Source: an uncultured bacterium
GTDB taxonomy: Bacteria > Cyanobacteriota > Vampirovibrionia > Gastranaerophilales > Gastranaerophilaceae
Direction: 5' to 3'
Assembly: GCA_902797985.1 (NCBI GenBank)
Contig: CADBUZ010000001.1
Location: forward strand, 59,399-123,398
Length of the DNA: 64,000 nt
Under the pieces are notes generated by a model. The model saw only the letters and a list, made by a program, of their open reading frames with translations. It ran no database searches and was not told where the DNA came from. Below, piece after piece: positions 17,825 to 27,305 of this stretch. The position numbers and the translations under genes were made by a program. The number at the start of each line of letters is the position of its first letter. Positions within the stretch are counted from its first letter, which is position 1.

Positions 17825-18781
17825 ATGGCAAAAAAGAGTAGTACAATTTTTGAAATATTTTTACAAGGAATAGGTTTATACTTTTCTAACATCGACAGAT
17901 TTGTATGGTATATGGTTTTTCCTGTGTTTGGACAGCTAGCCGGCTTAATCTTAACATTAACTATTCTATATAACTTTAATGAATATAAATCGATATTGCT
18001 ATCGAATATTCCTATTTTACAAACACCTTTATATATGAATATTGCATTGGGAGTAATTCTTTTACCAATAGTTATTTTTTGGCTAAAATCAATATGGGAC
18101 TATATGGTAGCATATTCTGCGGTAAACTCAATGACAGAGAATATGCTTAAATCAGAACGAGTATACGATTTTCCGGCCCATACAATGATGATAACGAGAA
18201 GATGGATGCCATATCTTATATTATGCATTATGTTTTTCGGGTTGATTGCCTTATCTGTAATACCTGTATTTTTGGTATTTGTATGGATATTATTAATATA
18301 TTACGCATTCGTATTTCAAGTATTTATATTCGAACCGGAACTTTCACCCGCTGATTGTTTTAGGAAAAGCTCATCCTACGTTCACGGTAATTTTAAACAA
18401 ACATTTTTAATGATTTCTTTATTAGGAGGATTAACCTATATCATTCTCCCTCAAATAATACTTACTTTTATCGATACAGTAAAAGGAGTTAAAGCTCTAA
18501 AAGATTTAATACAACCATATATAACAGTACCGTCTTTAGATTGGGTAAATATGGTATTATCAGCAATGGGTGTACAACAAATAACGCCGTCACAGGTTGC
18601 TTTATTTATTGTACAATCACTTATTGTTATTATAGTTATTCAACTATTATTGCCGTTAAGAGTAATATGTATGTGCCTATGGTACAAGAATTTCTATAAC
18701 GATTCGGGAGCAATGAAAAAAATTGATGACAGAATCCTTGATAGAGCAGGTGCAAACAAAAAATCAGGAAGAAAAAAATAA
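17825..18781 (+). CDS. multi-pass inner-membrane protein of unknown function
   Basis: 318 residues with about six hydrophobic segments (roughly 28-50, 65-90, 130-165, 190-215 and 250-285). An FQVFIFEPELSPADCFRKSS loop in the middle resembles part of the DUF975/YIP-type membrane families, where such a segment precedes a Gly-rich helix. The C-terminus is basic (KKSGRKK). The next gene's ATG directly follows its TAA, and RNase PH follows that, so the three are likely co-transcribed. No transport signature recognised. Confidence 0.78.
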   Translation: MAKKSSTIFEIFLQGIGLYFSNIDRFVWYMVFPVFGQLAGLILTLTILYNFNEYKSILLSNIPILQTPLYMNIALGVILLPIVIFWLKSIWDYMVAYSAVNSMTENMLKSERVYDFPAHTMMITRRWMPYLILCIMFFGLIALSVIPVFLVFVWILLIYYAFVFQVFIFEPELSPADCFRKSSSYVHGNFKQTFLMISLLGGLTYIILPQIILTFIDTVKGVKALKDLIQPYITVPSLDWVNMVLSAMGVQQITPSQVALFIVQSLIVIIVIQLLLPLRVICMCLWYKNFYNDSGAMKKIDDRILDRAGANKKSGRKK

Positions 18782-19015
18782 ATGTTTGTATGTAAAAATT
18801 GCAAATCAAAAGATAAATTTGAACTTATGTTTTCTCCTGATTACAAGGGAAGCAAGTCGTTTTCTCTCGGATATAATTCTAAAAATGAAATAGAAATAAC
18901 CGTTGACGGATACACATTTGTTCCTGATTTAATGTTTATGAATCAATTTGCGGTTTGTAAATATTGCGGACAAATATATATGTGGGATTACGAAAACAAC
19001 TATTTAAAAAAATAA
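18782..19015 (+). CDS. small zinc-ribbon-like protein
   Basis: 77 residues. Two CxxC pairs, C4/C7 (MFVCKNCKSKD) and C59/C62 (FAVCKYCGQIYMW), frame a strand-rich middle, the usual layout of a four-Cys zinc ribbon. The start codon immediately follows the stop of the upstream membrane protein, so translation is probably coupled. Role unknown; it could serve the membrane protein or RNA processing with the downstream RNase PH. Confidence 0.72.
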   Translation: MFVCKNCKSKDKFELMFSPDYKGSKSFSLGYNSKNEIEITVDGYTFVPDLMFMNQFAVCKYCGQIYMWDYENNYLKK

Positions 19016-19036
19016 AACACAGATAGAGGAGCTATT

Positions 19037-19735
19037 ATGAGAAAAAATAACAGAAAAAATAATGAATTAAGACCAATAAAATTTACAAAAGATTTTACAA
19101 AACATGCACTGGGTTCTGTCCTTGTTGAATTTGGAGATACAAAAGTAATAACAACAGCATCAGTTGACCATAAAAAGCCAAAATGGATGGAGCAAGATGA
19201 CAACAGAGGATGGGTAACAGCAGAATACTCACTTCTTCCGTCAGCAACAAATACAAGATGCTCAAGAGAAAGAAACAAAGTATCAGGAAGGACGCATGAA
19301 ATTCAAAGATTGATAGGCAGAAGTATGCGTGCTTGCGTTGATTTAACAAAAATGCCTGATTTGACAATAACTATTGATGCGGATGTTATCCAAGCTGATG
19401 GCGGAACAAGAACAGCCAGCATTTGCGGAGGATTCCTCGCTCTTAAAGATGCTGTAGACAAATTACTAAAATCAGGTGATTTAAAAGAAAATCCTATAAT
19501 TGAGCCAATCGCAGCAATTTCTATCGGATTACACGGCGATGAAATTCTTTTAGACCTAGATTATGAAGAAGATTCTCACGCAAGAGTAGATTCAAATGTT
19601 GTGTTAACAGCTAGCGGAAAAATTGTTGATTTCCAAACAACATCAGAGGGAGAACCTTACGAAAAATCACAAATGGATGAGCTTTTTAAAATTGCTTCAG
19701 ATGGAATACAACAAATTATAAAAATGTACAATTGA
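19037..19735 (+). CDS. rph: ribonuclease PH
   Basis: 232 residues. Phosphorolytic 3'-5' exonuclease trimming tRNA 3' ends. Family blocks are NNELRPIKFTKDFTKHALGS, the phosphate-binding RGWVTAEYSLLPSATNTRCSRER region, EIQRLIGRSMRA and the DADVIQADGGTRTASI block. It lacks the extreme MxRxDGR start of many homologues but keeps the NxxRP motif. AGGAG lies seven bases upstream. No encoded CCA is seen on the one tRNA in the window, so trimming before CCA addition would be needed. Confidence 0.96.
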   Translation: MRKNNRKNNELRPIKFTKDFTKHALGSVLVEFGDTKVITTASVDHKKPKWMEQDDNRGWVTAEYSLLPSATNTRCSRERNKVSGRTHEIQRLIGRSMRACVDLTKMPDLTITIDADVIQADGGTRTASICGGFLALKDAVDKLLKSGDLKENPIIEPIAAISIGLHGDEILLDLDYEEDSHARVDSNVVLTASGKIVDFQTTSEGEPYEKSQMDELFKIASDGIQQIIKMYN

Positions 19736-19828
19736 GCTTTGAATTGCTAAATATTTATTATGCGGTATAATCTTTGTTATGACAAAGGGATATTATGGCT
19801 TTAAAGCTATATATGAGAAAGGTTTAAA

Positions 19829-21070
19829 ATGAGAGAACTATTCAACGACTATGTAAAATCAATGACAACTTATATAATGTTTAAAATAAAAGCTGCAGCA
19901 AACAAACTAAGACCTGAACTGGAAGCAAAAGGACGCAGTCCTATATTCTTGTCAATGGGCGCACCTACTGCTCAGCCTCCAAAATTATTATTAGATAAAT
20001 TAAAAGAATCAATGGATATAGATGGAGTTCATATGTATTCTACTCCACGAGGGGAAGCCTTCTTTTTAGAAGCTATTGCTAAATATATGAAAAGAAGATT
20101 TAACGTTGAATTAGACGCAAAAAAAGAAATTGCAGCTCTAATTGGTTCAAAAGAAGGATTAGCTAATTTCTTAAGAGCATTAATTAATCCAACATTAACA
20201 GAAGAAGACAAAGAAGTCGTTTTTGTACCGGATCCGGGTTATGCATCTTATGGACAAATGGTTAGAATAGCAGGCGGTAAAACATTCTCAATTCCTTTAA
20301 CCCCTGAGAACAATTATCTGCCAAACTTAGATGAAGTATGGAACAGTTACATAGACAATGACGGGGATCCAAACAAAGTAAAAGCTGTAATAATAAATTA
20401 TCCTAATAATCCGCTAGGTGCAACTGCTACAAGAGAATACTACAGACATGTTCTTGATTTTTGTAAAAAACACAATGTAATACTAATGTCAGATGCGGCC
20501 TATGCCGATTTGTATTTTGACGATAACGACAGACCTTTCAGCATCTTTGAATTTGAAGGAGCAAAAGATATAGCGGTAGAATTTTACAGTTTCTCAAAAC
20601 CTTTTGCTATGACAGGTGCAAGAGCCGGCTGGATTTGCGGCAATTCAGAAGCAATTGATGAATTGTGCGTTCTGAAATCAACCATTGATAATGGTATTTA
20701 TAAACCTATTCAAATTGCTTGTGCAGAAATTCTAAACACTCCGGAAGGAGATGAATACACAAGACAAGCAAATCTGGAATTAAAAAGAAAACAAGACATA
20801 TTTGTCGAAGGAATAAAAGAATTGGGTTGGCCTGATTTTTATGTTCCAAATTCAACCTTTTATCTTTGGATGCCAATTCCTCCAAGATATTCTTCATCAA
20901 AAGAATTTACTGATGATTTGATGAAAAAATCAGGAATTATTGCCGTTCCAGGACACGCATACGGCGATTATGGAGAAGGTTTCTTTAGAGTTTCTATTGT
21001 TTGCTCTGAAGAAAAAATCCGTGAATGCATAAATAGAATGAAAGAAGACGGATTCTACTACTCAAAATAA
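19829..21070 (+). CDS. PLP-dependent class I aminotransferase, probably LL-diaminopimelate aminotransferase-like
   Basis: 413 residues. The PLP lysine is K257 in YSFSKPFAMTGARAGW. Other fold-type I marks are PDPGYASYGQMV, the NYPNNPLGAT loop and the late FFRVSIVC Arg. The segment LDAKKEIAALIGSKEGLANFL is very like DapL and DapL2 enzymes, which make LL-diaminopimelate directly from tetrahydrodipicolinate in cyanobacteria. A general aspartate or aromatic aminotransferase cannot be excluded. AGAAAGG lies upstream. No lysine-pathway neighbour. Confidence 0.85.
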   Translation: MRELFNDYVKSMTTYIMFKIKAAANKLRPELEAKGRSPIFLSMGAPTAQPPKLLLDKLKESMDIDGVHMYSTPRGEAFFLEAIAKYMKRRFNVELDAKKEIAALIGSKEGLANFLRALINPTLTEEDKEVVFVPDPGYASYGQMVRIAGGKTFSIPLTPENNYLPNLDEVWNSYIDNDGDPNKVKAVIINYPNNPLGATATREYYRHVLDFCKKHNVILMSDAAYADLYFDDNDRPFSIFEFEGAKDIAVEFYSFSKPFAMTGARAGWICGNSEAIDELCVLKSTIDNGIYKPIQIACAEILNTPEGDEYTRQANLELKRKQDIFVEGIKELGWPDFYVPNSTFYLWMPIPPRYSSSKEFTDDLMKKSGIIAVPGHAYGDYGEGFFRVSIVCSEEKIRECINRMKEDGFYYSK

Positions 21071-21081
21071 TATTACAATGA

Positions 21082-22065
21082 TTATCTGCCTATAGGTAAA
21101 TATGCTTGAGTATATGCATAATCTTCTTTAAAACCAACATTACGGTACATTTTTAATGCGCCATAATTGTCTGTTTCAGTTGTAACATTCACCTCTGTAA
21201 ACAACTTTTCACCTGTAACAGTCATGTCTTTAATCACACCCAATGAACGTTTTAATAAATGCTCAGAATATCCTTTCCCTCTATATTCTTTGTTAATAGC
21301 AACTAATGGGATATTTGCAATTTTTCCACCTGTAACGTTTGCAAAAGCAAATCCTACAGGTTTTTCCAAATGCAACAGGACAGAAGTTGCTCCGGGTAAA
21401 AAGTCACCATATATACTTTCAACAATCTTGTTTATAATATCTTCTGTACCTTGCATAGTCTTAAATCTTGTATCGAACAGTGCGTCTGAAGTTTCTTTAA
21501 AATTATTATGAATAACTTTAATAGCTTCTTTTCTATAATTTTCATTCCAAGGGGCTATTCTCATTTGATAACCTAAATGAGATAACTCTGCATTTTCATA
21601 AATGAGATTAGATTGTTCATCATTCATCAAAAATCTTAATACAGCAAGTCCAACAAACCTGAACCCAAGATGAGCAATATCACCTGTAAAATCACCTTGT
21701 GAGCCTAACATAGGATAACAAACAACGGCATTTTTTCTTTCTTCTTTTGTTCTAAAAAGAAATTCTTCAACTAACAATTTTCTTTTTTCAATTAAATCTT
21801 CATCTCCTAAGCAATGAATTAAATTCAACTCAACAGATTCGGAAATAGCCGTTGTATAGACCAAAAATGCTGTAGGTATTTCGTTTTCTAACAATACAAG
21901 ACACTGAATAAAATTATTTTCTACCGCATCAACAAATTCATCAAAAGGTAATGGTGGCAATTCAAATTTATATTCTGAAACGGCTTTTGATACGAAATCA
22001 TTATATACCCCTTTGAATAAAATTGATTTTGCTTTTGTTAATGAGTCTATTTTATATTCTTGCAT
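21082..22065 (-). CDS. GNAT-family N-acetyltransferase, probably tandem domains
   Basis: 327 residues. The C-terminal half (about 170-327) is a GNAT domain with the acetyl-CoA loop YRGKGYSEHLLKRSL, then NVTTETDNYGALKMYRNVGF, the usual end. The N-terminal half has similar spacing but no clear acetyl-CoA loop, suggesting a degenerate partner domain. Substrate unknown. It lies convergent with the aminotransferase and precedes ribBA on the same strand, separated by 34 bases from it. Confidence 0.82.
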   Translation of the reverse strand: MQEYKIDSLTKAKSILFKGVYNDFVSKAVSEYKFELPPLPFDEFVDAVENNFIQCLVLLENEIPTAFLVYTTAISESVELNLIHCLGDEDLIEKRKLLVEEFLFRTKEERKNAVVCYPMLGSQGDFTGDIAHLGFRFVGLAVLRFLMNDEQSNLIYENAELSHLGYQMRIAPWNENYRKEAIKVIHNNFKETSDALFDTRFKTMQGTEDIINKIVESIYGDFLPGATSVLLHLEKPVGFAFANVTGGKIANIPLVAINKEYRGKGYSEHLLKRSLGVIKDMTVTGEKLFTEVNVTTETDNYGALKMYRNVGFKEDYAYTQAYLPIGR

Positions 22066-22098
22066 TTTAATATCCTTTTTTTCTTTTCTTTATTCTAA

Positions 22099-23313
22099 TT
22101 ATATCATATGCTGCATTTTTTCTTTTTTAGTCATGATATATCGTTCGTTATACTTATTTATTTCCGGTTTTAGATTTATAACTTCATGTATTTTTAAACC
22201 ATAACCGGTTAACCCAATAATTTTTTTAGGATTATTTGTTAACAGATTGAAATTATTAAATCCAAGATCAAGTATAATTTGAGCACCAACGCCGTAATCT
22301 CTCAAATCGACAGGGAAACCCAATGAAATATTTGCTTCCATCGTATCCTGACCTTTATCTTGAAGGCTGTATGCTTTTATTTTATTAACCAATCCAATTC
22401 CTCTGCCTTCATGGTTACGCATATAAACGACCGCACCTTTTCCATACTCCTCAATCATCTTTAAAGCTGTATGCAATTGCTCATTACAATCACATCTGAG
22501 ACTGTGCATAACATCACCTGTAAAACATTCACTATGCACTCTTATTAAAGGAATTTTGTCTGAATTATCATCCTTTACAATCGCTATATGCTCTTGTCCA
22601 GTTAAATTATTTGTATATCCGTATATTTTAAAATTACCAAACTGAGTAGGCAAATCCGCTACAGCATCCCTTGAAATAAGTTTTTCTGATTTTAATCTGT
22701 ATGCAATTAAATCAGCCACCGTAATAAATTTCAGATCATGTTTTTGTGCAAATAATTTCAATTCATCACGTCTTGCCATATGTCCATCTTCTGTCATAAT
22801 TTCACACATAGCACCTGCAGGAATATGTCCGGCTAGTCTTGCCAAATCAACAACAGCTTCTGTATGCCCTGTTCTTTCTAACACACCGCCGACACGTGAT
22901 ACACAAGGAAACATATGTCCTGGTCTTCTTAAATCAGACGGCTGTGCATCAGGAGCTATAGCAACTTCAATTGTTTTTGCTCTGTCAAATGCTGATATCC
23001 CTGTTGTCACACCATATTTTTCAGAAGCATCAATACTCAATGTAAATGCAGTTTTCATTTTTTCTGTATTTTGCTCTACCATTTGAGGCAAATCTAATTT
23101 ATTCGCAATCTCTTTTGACATAGCAAGACATATTAAACCTCTTGCTTCTTTTGCCATAAAATTAATAATTTCAGGAGTAACTGTTTGAGCAGAACAAATC
23201 AAATCACCTTCATTTTCACGGTCAGTATCATCTGCAACTATTACAGGTTTCCCATTTTTAAAATCTTCAATAGCATCTTCTATTTTATCAAATTTGAAAT
23301 TATCTTGTTCCAT
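22099..23313 (-). CDS. ribBA: bifunctional DHBP synthase/GTP cyclohydrolase II
   Basis: 404 residues. Supplies both riboflavin precursors: 3,4-dihydroxybutanone 4-phosphate from ribulose 5-phosphate, and the pyrimidine from GTP. The N-terminal DHBP synthase has DDTDRENEGDLICSA and the GVTTGISAFDR and RRPGHMFP blocks. The C-terminal cyclohydrolase has the zinc cysteines in CFTGDVMHSLRCDCNEQLH, then RNHEGRGIGLVNKI and DLRDYGVGAQII. It follows ribE by 15 bases in one operon. ribD and ribH are not in the window. No FMN riboswitch precedes the operon. Confidence 0.97.
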   Translation of the reverse strand: MEQDNFKFDKIEDAIEDFKNGKPVIVADDTDRENEGDLICSAQTVTPEIINFMAKEARGLICLAMSKEIANKLDLPQMVEQNTEKMKTAFTLSIDASEKYGVTTGISAFDRAKTIEVAIAPDAQPSDLRRPGHMFPCVSRVGGVLERTGHTEAVVDLARLAGHIPAGAMCEIMTEDGHMARRDELKLFAQKHDLKFITVADLIAYRLKSEKLISRDAVADLPTQFGNFKIYGYTNNLTGQEHIAIVKDDNSDKIPLIRVHSECFTGDVMHSLRCDCNEQLHTALKMIEEYGKGAVVYMRNHEGRGIGLVNKIKAYSLQDKGQDTMEANISLGFPVDLRDYGVGAQIILDLGFNNFNLLTNNPKKIIGLTGYGLKIHEVINLKPEINKYNERYIMTKKEKMQHMI

Positions 23314-23328
23314 TCTTAATTTCCTAAT

Positions 23329-23955
23329 TTATACAAATCCGTTTTCTGCCAAAAAATTGTTTGTGATATTGCTATTATCTCTTGAATACAGATTTTTTTC
23401 AACATATTTAGCAAGAATATCGAATTCTATATTAATTTTATCGCCGACTGACAAATTTTTTAATACAGTATTACTATATGTATGCGGGATAACTGCAATT
23501 GTAACGCATCCGCTCTCGCAGTCTGCTATGGTAAGACTAATGCCATCAACTGTTATTGAACCCTTTCTTACAACATATTTATTATATTCAGAATCGAAAC
23601 TTATTGTAAGCTCATAAAAATCACTTAACTTAGAAACTTTGGAAATTTTACCTATTGTATCTATATGTCCTGAAACAATATGACCTCCGAGCCGTGCTGA
23701 CAAAGTTAAGGCTCTTTCTAAGTTTACTTCGGAATTATTCTTTAATGCCGATAAGGTTGTTATTTTTGATGTTTCTTGCGAAACATCAGCTTTAAAAAAA
23801 TTTTTACCGATAGAAGTAACTGTCAAGCATACGCCGTTAACTGAAATGCTATCTCCTACTTTTGTTTCGTTTAATACTTTTGAACAATTGATTGTGATTT
23901 TGTCTGAAGAAATTTCTAAAACAGTTCCTATTTCTTCAACTATTCCTGTAAACAT
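23329..23955 (-). CDS. ribE: riboflavin synthase alpha chain
   Basis: 208 residues. Dismutates two lumazine molecules to riboflavin. Two tandem lumazine-binding domains are visible. The first starts MFTGIVEEIGTVLEIS and has SVNGVCLTV; the second repeats the pattern with TVDGISLTI. The conserved GGHIVSGHID block links them. First gene of a ribE-ribBA unit. A TATAAT on the minus strand is only three bases before the ATG, and TATGTT lies farther upstream, so the mRNA leader is probably very short. Confidence 0.95.
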   Translation of the reverse strand: MFTGIVEEIGTVLEISSDKITINCSKVLNETKVGDSISVNGVCLTVTSIGKNFFKADVSQETSKITTLSALKNNSEVNLERALTLSARLGGHIVSGHIDTIGKISKVSKLSDFYELTISFDSEYNKYVVRKGSITVDGISLTIADCESGCVTIAVIPHTYSNTVLKNLSVGDKINIEFDILAKYVEKNLYSRDNSNITNNFLAENGFV

Positions 23956-24079
23956 ATCATTATACTAACATAATTCTTTCTATTATGGAATACATCAGAA
24001 TAATAAATAGTATTAAAACTGTTATTAGAAAATGCTTTACAAAGAAACAAGAGTAAGTATTTTATGATAAACTATAAAT

Positions 24080-24595
24080 ATGCACGAGATTTTAATTTTA
24101 CATACTTTATTGAATGGTCAAAACACAATGTATGGACTAACAAAACAAATTCTAAAAACCTTTGGATTTTTAACAAAACCAAGTTTTGGAACAATTCAAC
24201 CCGCTCTAAAACGTTTAGAAAAAAAGAATTATGTAAAATCTGACAAGTTTTATACAGAAGGAGGGAAACCATATTTCTACTATTCAATAATGCCTGAGGG
24301 GAAAGATTTTCTAATAAAAAAAATACTTAAATCACCTGTAAAAAACCCTGTTCAGCTTTATCCTGAAATCAAAATTAAACTCGTATGCTCTAATATATTA
24401 GAAGATAATGATAAAAAAGTTTTATATCAAGACCTAAAACTTGAACTTACTAAACTAAAAACAGAATCTGAAACAATACAAAAATCAAATTCATTTTCAA
24501 GCAATTCGTACGGGAGAATTGTTCTTGATAATACAATTTGCGAATACAAAAATTTGATTGATTTAATAGAAGGGTTTGAAAAATGCCTGCAATAG
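24080..24595 (+). CDS. PadR-family transcriptional regulator
   Basis: 171 residues. The N-terminal winged helix has the PadR pattern MHEILILHTLLNGQNTMYG, TIQPALKRLEKKNYV and a Gly-rich wing (TEGGKPYFYYSI). The C-terminal helices (about 95-171) would form the dimer interface. PadR proteins usually repress nearby genes. It overlaps the DUF512 gene by 13 bases, so the two are co-transcribed. TATGAT at 24063-24068 suggests a leader of only about five bases. Target unknown. Confidence 0.85.
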   Translation: MHEILILHTLLNGQNTMYGLTKQILKTFGFLTKPSFGTIQPALKRLEKKNYVKSDKFYTEGGKPYFYYSIMPEGKDFLIKKILKSPVKNPVQLYPEIKIKLVCSNILEDNDKKVLYQDLKLELTKLKTESETIQKSNSFSSNSYGRIVLDNTICEYKNLIDLIEGFEKCLQ

Positions 24596-25857
24596 TTAGT
24601 AGTGTAGAAAAAGGCTCCATTGCTGAAGAATTGGAAATTGAAGCCGGTGATATTTTACTTTCTATTGATGGAGTTGAATTATCTGATTTAATTGACTATA
24701 GATTTTATATAAACAGTGAAGAATTAACTCTTGAAATTCAAAAGAAAAACGGTGAAATAGAAGAAATTGAACTTGAAAAAGATTACGATGATGACTTAGG
24801 CATAATTTTTGAAAGTGCCGTTTTTGATAAAATACATCCTTGTTTAAACAAATGCATTTTTTGCTTCGTAGATCAGCAACCTAAAGGTTTGAGAGATACC
24901 TTATACATTAAAGATGATGACTACAGATTATCTTACCTTCAAGGAACATACATAACTCTCACTAATTTAACGGAAAAGGATAAAGCCAGAATATCCAAAA
25001 TGCACTTAGGTCCATTTTACATCTCTGTCCACACAACAAATCCTGAATTAAGAATAAAAATGCAAAAAAATCCAAATGCCGGAAAAATAATGGAACAATT
25101 AAAATGGTTTAAGTCACAAGATATACCTTTTCATGCACAAATTGTATTATGCCCGGGGTTTAATGACGGAGAAGAATTAAAAAGAACCCTTAAAGACCTT
25201 GATTCGCTAGGGGATTGTCTGTTATCAGTAGCAATTGTTCCTGTTGGAATTACTCACTACAGAGAAGACTCTGTCCTTAAACGTGTAACAAAAGAAATTG
25301 CAAAAGAAACAATAGAAATATCTAAACCTTATAAAAAAGTATGTTGTTCTGATGAATTTTTCCTTTTAGCCGGAGTTGATATTCCTCCGACAGAATACTA
25401 CGGAGATTTCTGTCAGCTTGATGATGGGGTAGGTTCTTTAAGAGCGCTGTTAGACGATTTTGAAAGTTACACTTTACCTAAAAAAATCAATAAAAAAATA
25501 AAAGTAGTTTTTGCAACTTCATATGCAGCAGAATATGCTTTTAATAAGATTGCGAAAGACCTTAATAAAATAGAAAATTTTGAATGTGAAATCAAACCTG
25601 TACGTTCAGATTATTGGGGAGAAAATATTACGGTTGCAGGACTTATAACATCAGATGATTTAATTAGAACAATTAAAGATGTATCTGCAGATTTTATTGC
25701 AATTCCTTCTATTATGCTAAAACCTTTTTCTGAATTATTTTTAGACGGAAAAAATTTAGATTATGTAAAAAAAGAAAGCAATCAAAATATTTGGGTTATA
25801 AACACACAATATTCTATCAAAGAAATTATGGATTTTATAAATTTATACAAAAATTAA
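24583..25857 (+). CDS. DUF512-type radical SAM protein with N-terminal PDZ-like domain
   Basis: 424 residues. A PDZ-like domain (1-70, EKGSIAEELEIEAGDILLSIDG) leads into a radical SAM core with C87-x3-C91-x2-C94 (CLNKCIFCFVDQ), then the DDDYRLSYLQGTYITLTNL block. The DUF512 part occupies the C-terminal 200 residues. Cyanobacteria have a well-conserved member of this family of unknown reaction, often described as an Fe-S oxidoreductase. The start overlaps the PadR gene by 13 bases, an unusual pairing, and the stop is six bases from rlmH. Confidence 0.9.
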   Translation: MPAIVSSVEKGSIAEELEIEAGDILLSIDGVELSDLIDYRFYINSEELTLEIQKKNGEIEEIELEKDYDDDLGIIFESAVFDKIHPCLNKCIFCFVDQQPKGLRDTLYIKDDDYRLSYLQGTYITLTNLTEKDKARISKMHLGPFYISVHTTNPELRIKMQKNPNAGKIMEQLKWFKSQDIPFHAQIVLCPGFNDGEELKRTLKDLDSLGDCLLSVAIVPVGITHYREDSVLKRVTKEIAKETIEISKPYKKVCCSDEFFLLAGVDIPPTEYYGDFCQLDDGVGSLRALLDDFESYTLPKKINKKIKVVFATSYAAEYAFNKIAKDLNKIENFECEIKPVRSDYWGENITVAGLITSDDLIRTIKDVSADFIAIPSIMLKPFSELFLDGKNLDYVKKESNQNIWVINTQYSIKEIMDFINLYKN

Positions 25858-25862
25858 AACTT

Positions 25863-26333
25863 CTATTTATGGTATGTTTCGTTATTCAGTATTTTAAAAG
25901 CTCTATATATTTGCTCAGTTAATATTAATCTTGTGAATTGGTGTAAAAACGTCATGTTAGAAAGACTCAATTTGAAATCAGCACGATTAGAAACAATTGG
26001 TGCTAATCCGCAAGAAGAACCAATTACAAAAACCACCTCTGATACACCCTGATTTGTTATGTCTAATATTTTTTTTGCAAATTCCTCCGAGGACAATTGT
26101 TTACCTAAGATCTCCAAAGTAATCACATAATCAGACGGCTTAATTAATGATAATATTTTTTCGCCCTCTTGAGATAAAACCTTATCTTTTAAATTTTCAT
26201 CTTTTATCTCTATAGGAGTTAACTCAAATATTTCAAAATTTGTATACGGAGTTAAACGCTTAGAAAACTCGTTTATACCATCTTTTAAAAAGTTTTCTTT
26301 AATTTTTCCTAATGCAATAATCTTAATTTTCAT
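25863..26333 (-). CDS. rlmH: 23S rRNA pseudouridine-1915 N3-methyltransferase
   Basis: 156 residues, standard for this SPOUT enzyme, which methylates pseudouridine 1915 in helix 69. Family signatures are the KIKIIALGKIK start, the knotted FVIGSSCG block (usually IGGxxG), LSNMTFLHQFTRLILTEQIYRAF and the terminal YHK. It overlaps the end of mscS by 11 bases. Confidence 0.94.
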   Translation of the reverse strand: MKIKIIALGKIKENFLKDGINEFSKRLTPYTNFEIFELTPIEIKDENLKDKVLSQEGEKILSLIKPSDYVITLEILGKQLSSEEFAKKILDITNQGVSEVVFVIGSSCGLAPIVSNRADFKLSLSNMTFLHQFTRLILTEQIYRAFKILNNETYHK

Positions 26334-27162
26334 CGTTTCTCATATAAAGTGTTCTTGATGGGAATGCAAAATTAATTCCGCTATCTCTAAAACGTTTTAA
26401 TACTGTTTTAAACATTCTATTTTTTATTTCAAGATAGTACATCCAATAATTAGTTTTTGTATTAGCAATAAGTTGTAATTTTATAGAATTTTCACCCAAC
26501 CCAGAAATCATAACAATTTGACCTGATTGGATATCATCATCCTTCTCACAAATATCATTCAAAATATCTAAAGCTTCCTGTATTTTTTCATCAGAAGTAC
26601 CATACTCAATATCAAATGTTTCAATAAGTCTAAAAAACTCAGAATTACTTCTGTTTTGAACAATTGTGTCAGAGGTTATGTTATTGGGAATTGTAATCAA
26701 AATATTATTTATTGTTCTTATCTTAGTTGATCTAAAATTAACAGCTTCAACAATACCTTCAACACCATTTATTATTACATAATCTCCAATTTTATAAACC
26801 TTATCGGTCATAATAAGAATTGAACCCAACACACTTGAAAGCATTTCCTTAGCGGCGAAACCTATTGCTAAACCGGTAATTCCTAACCCTGTCATAAGTG
26901 ATGTTAAGGAATATCCCCTACATTGTAAGAAAGAACCAATTACACATATTACAATGATTACTTTTATTACCTTGGTTACAAGTAATAGCATGTGTAAAAG
27001 AGATGTGTTTTCGGAATTTTGATAAATACGATTTTTTATATTTACTGAAGTTTTATCAGTAAATACCATAAAAAGTTTTAATGCAGCAAGGTGAATGAAT
27101 ATCTGCAATATCAAATCTAAATTATTACTAAAAAAAGACTCTATAAATGACACTATATTCAT
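26323..27162 (-). CDS. MscS-family mechanosensitive channel
   Basis: 279 residues from the ATG at 27162, chosen because GGAGG lies just upstream; a TTG at 27177 is weaker. Three membrane segments (about 15-35, 60-82 and 88-120) end in the pore helix with GLAIGFAAKEMLSSVLGSILI, the Gly/Ala-rich TM3 pattern. The beta domain follows (YKIGDYVIINGVEGIVEAVNFRSTKIR). It releases solutes on hypo-osmotic shock. It is shorter than cyanobacterial multi-TM versions and similar to E. coli MscS. Upstream gene of a pair with rlmH. Confidence 0.92.
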   Translation of the reverse strand: MNIVSFIESFFSNNLDLILQIFIHLAALKLFMVFTDKTSVNIKNRIYQNSENTSLLHMLLLVTKVIKVIIVICVIGSFLQCRGYSLTSLMTGLGITGLAIGFAAKEMLSSVLGSILIMTDKVYKIGDYVIINGVEGIVEAVNFRSTKIRTINNILITIPNNITSDTIVQNRSNSEFFRLIETFDIEYGTSDEKIQEALDILNDICEKDDDIQSGQIVMISGLGENSIKLQLIANTKTNYWMYYLEIKNRMFKTVLKRFRDSGINFAFPSRTLYMRNDEN

Positions 27163-27277
27163 TTTTCCCTCCAACAATTTTATTTAACCATAATGGAAAC
27201 TTTAATGCAAAATTATAGTGTTAATATATGTAACAAATATCTTTTGTTTGAAATTACAGATAATAAAAAAACTTTAT

Positions 27278-27283
27278 TATAAT
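27278..27283 (+). promoter_or_regulatory. -10 element of the EF-hand/transglycosylase gene
   Basis: A perfect TATAAT lies 22 bases before the ATG at 27306. The -35 region (TTACAG, 18 bases upstream) is weak. A leader of about 16 bases with a GAGG site is expected. Confidence 0.5.
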
Positions 27284-27305
27284 AGAGAGAAACGTGAGGT
27301 GTACT

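Noticed and set aside
23956..24079. FMN riboswitch before ribE-ribBA
   Set aside because: The spacer is short, A+T-rich and lacks RFN consensus blocks.
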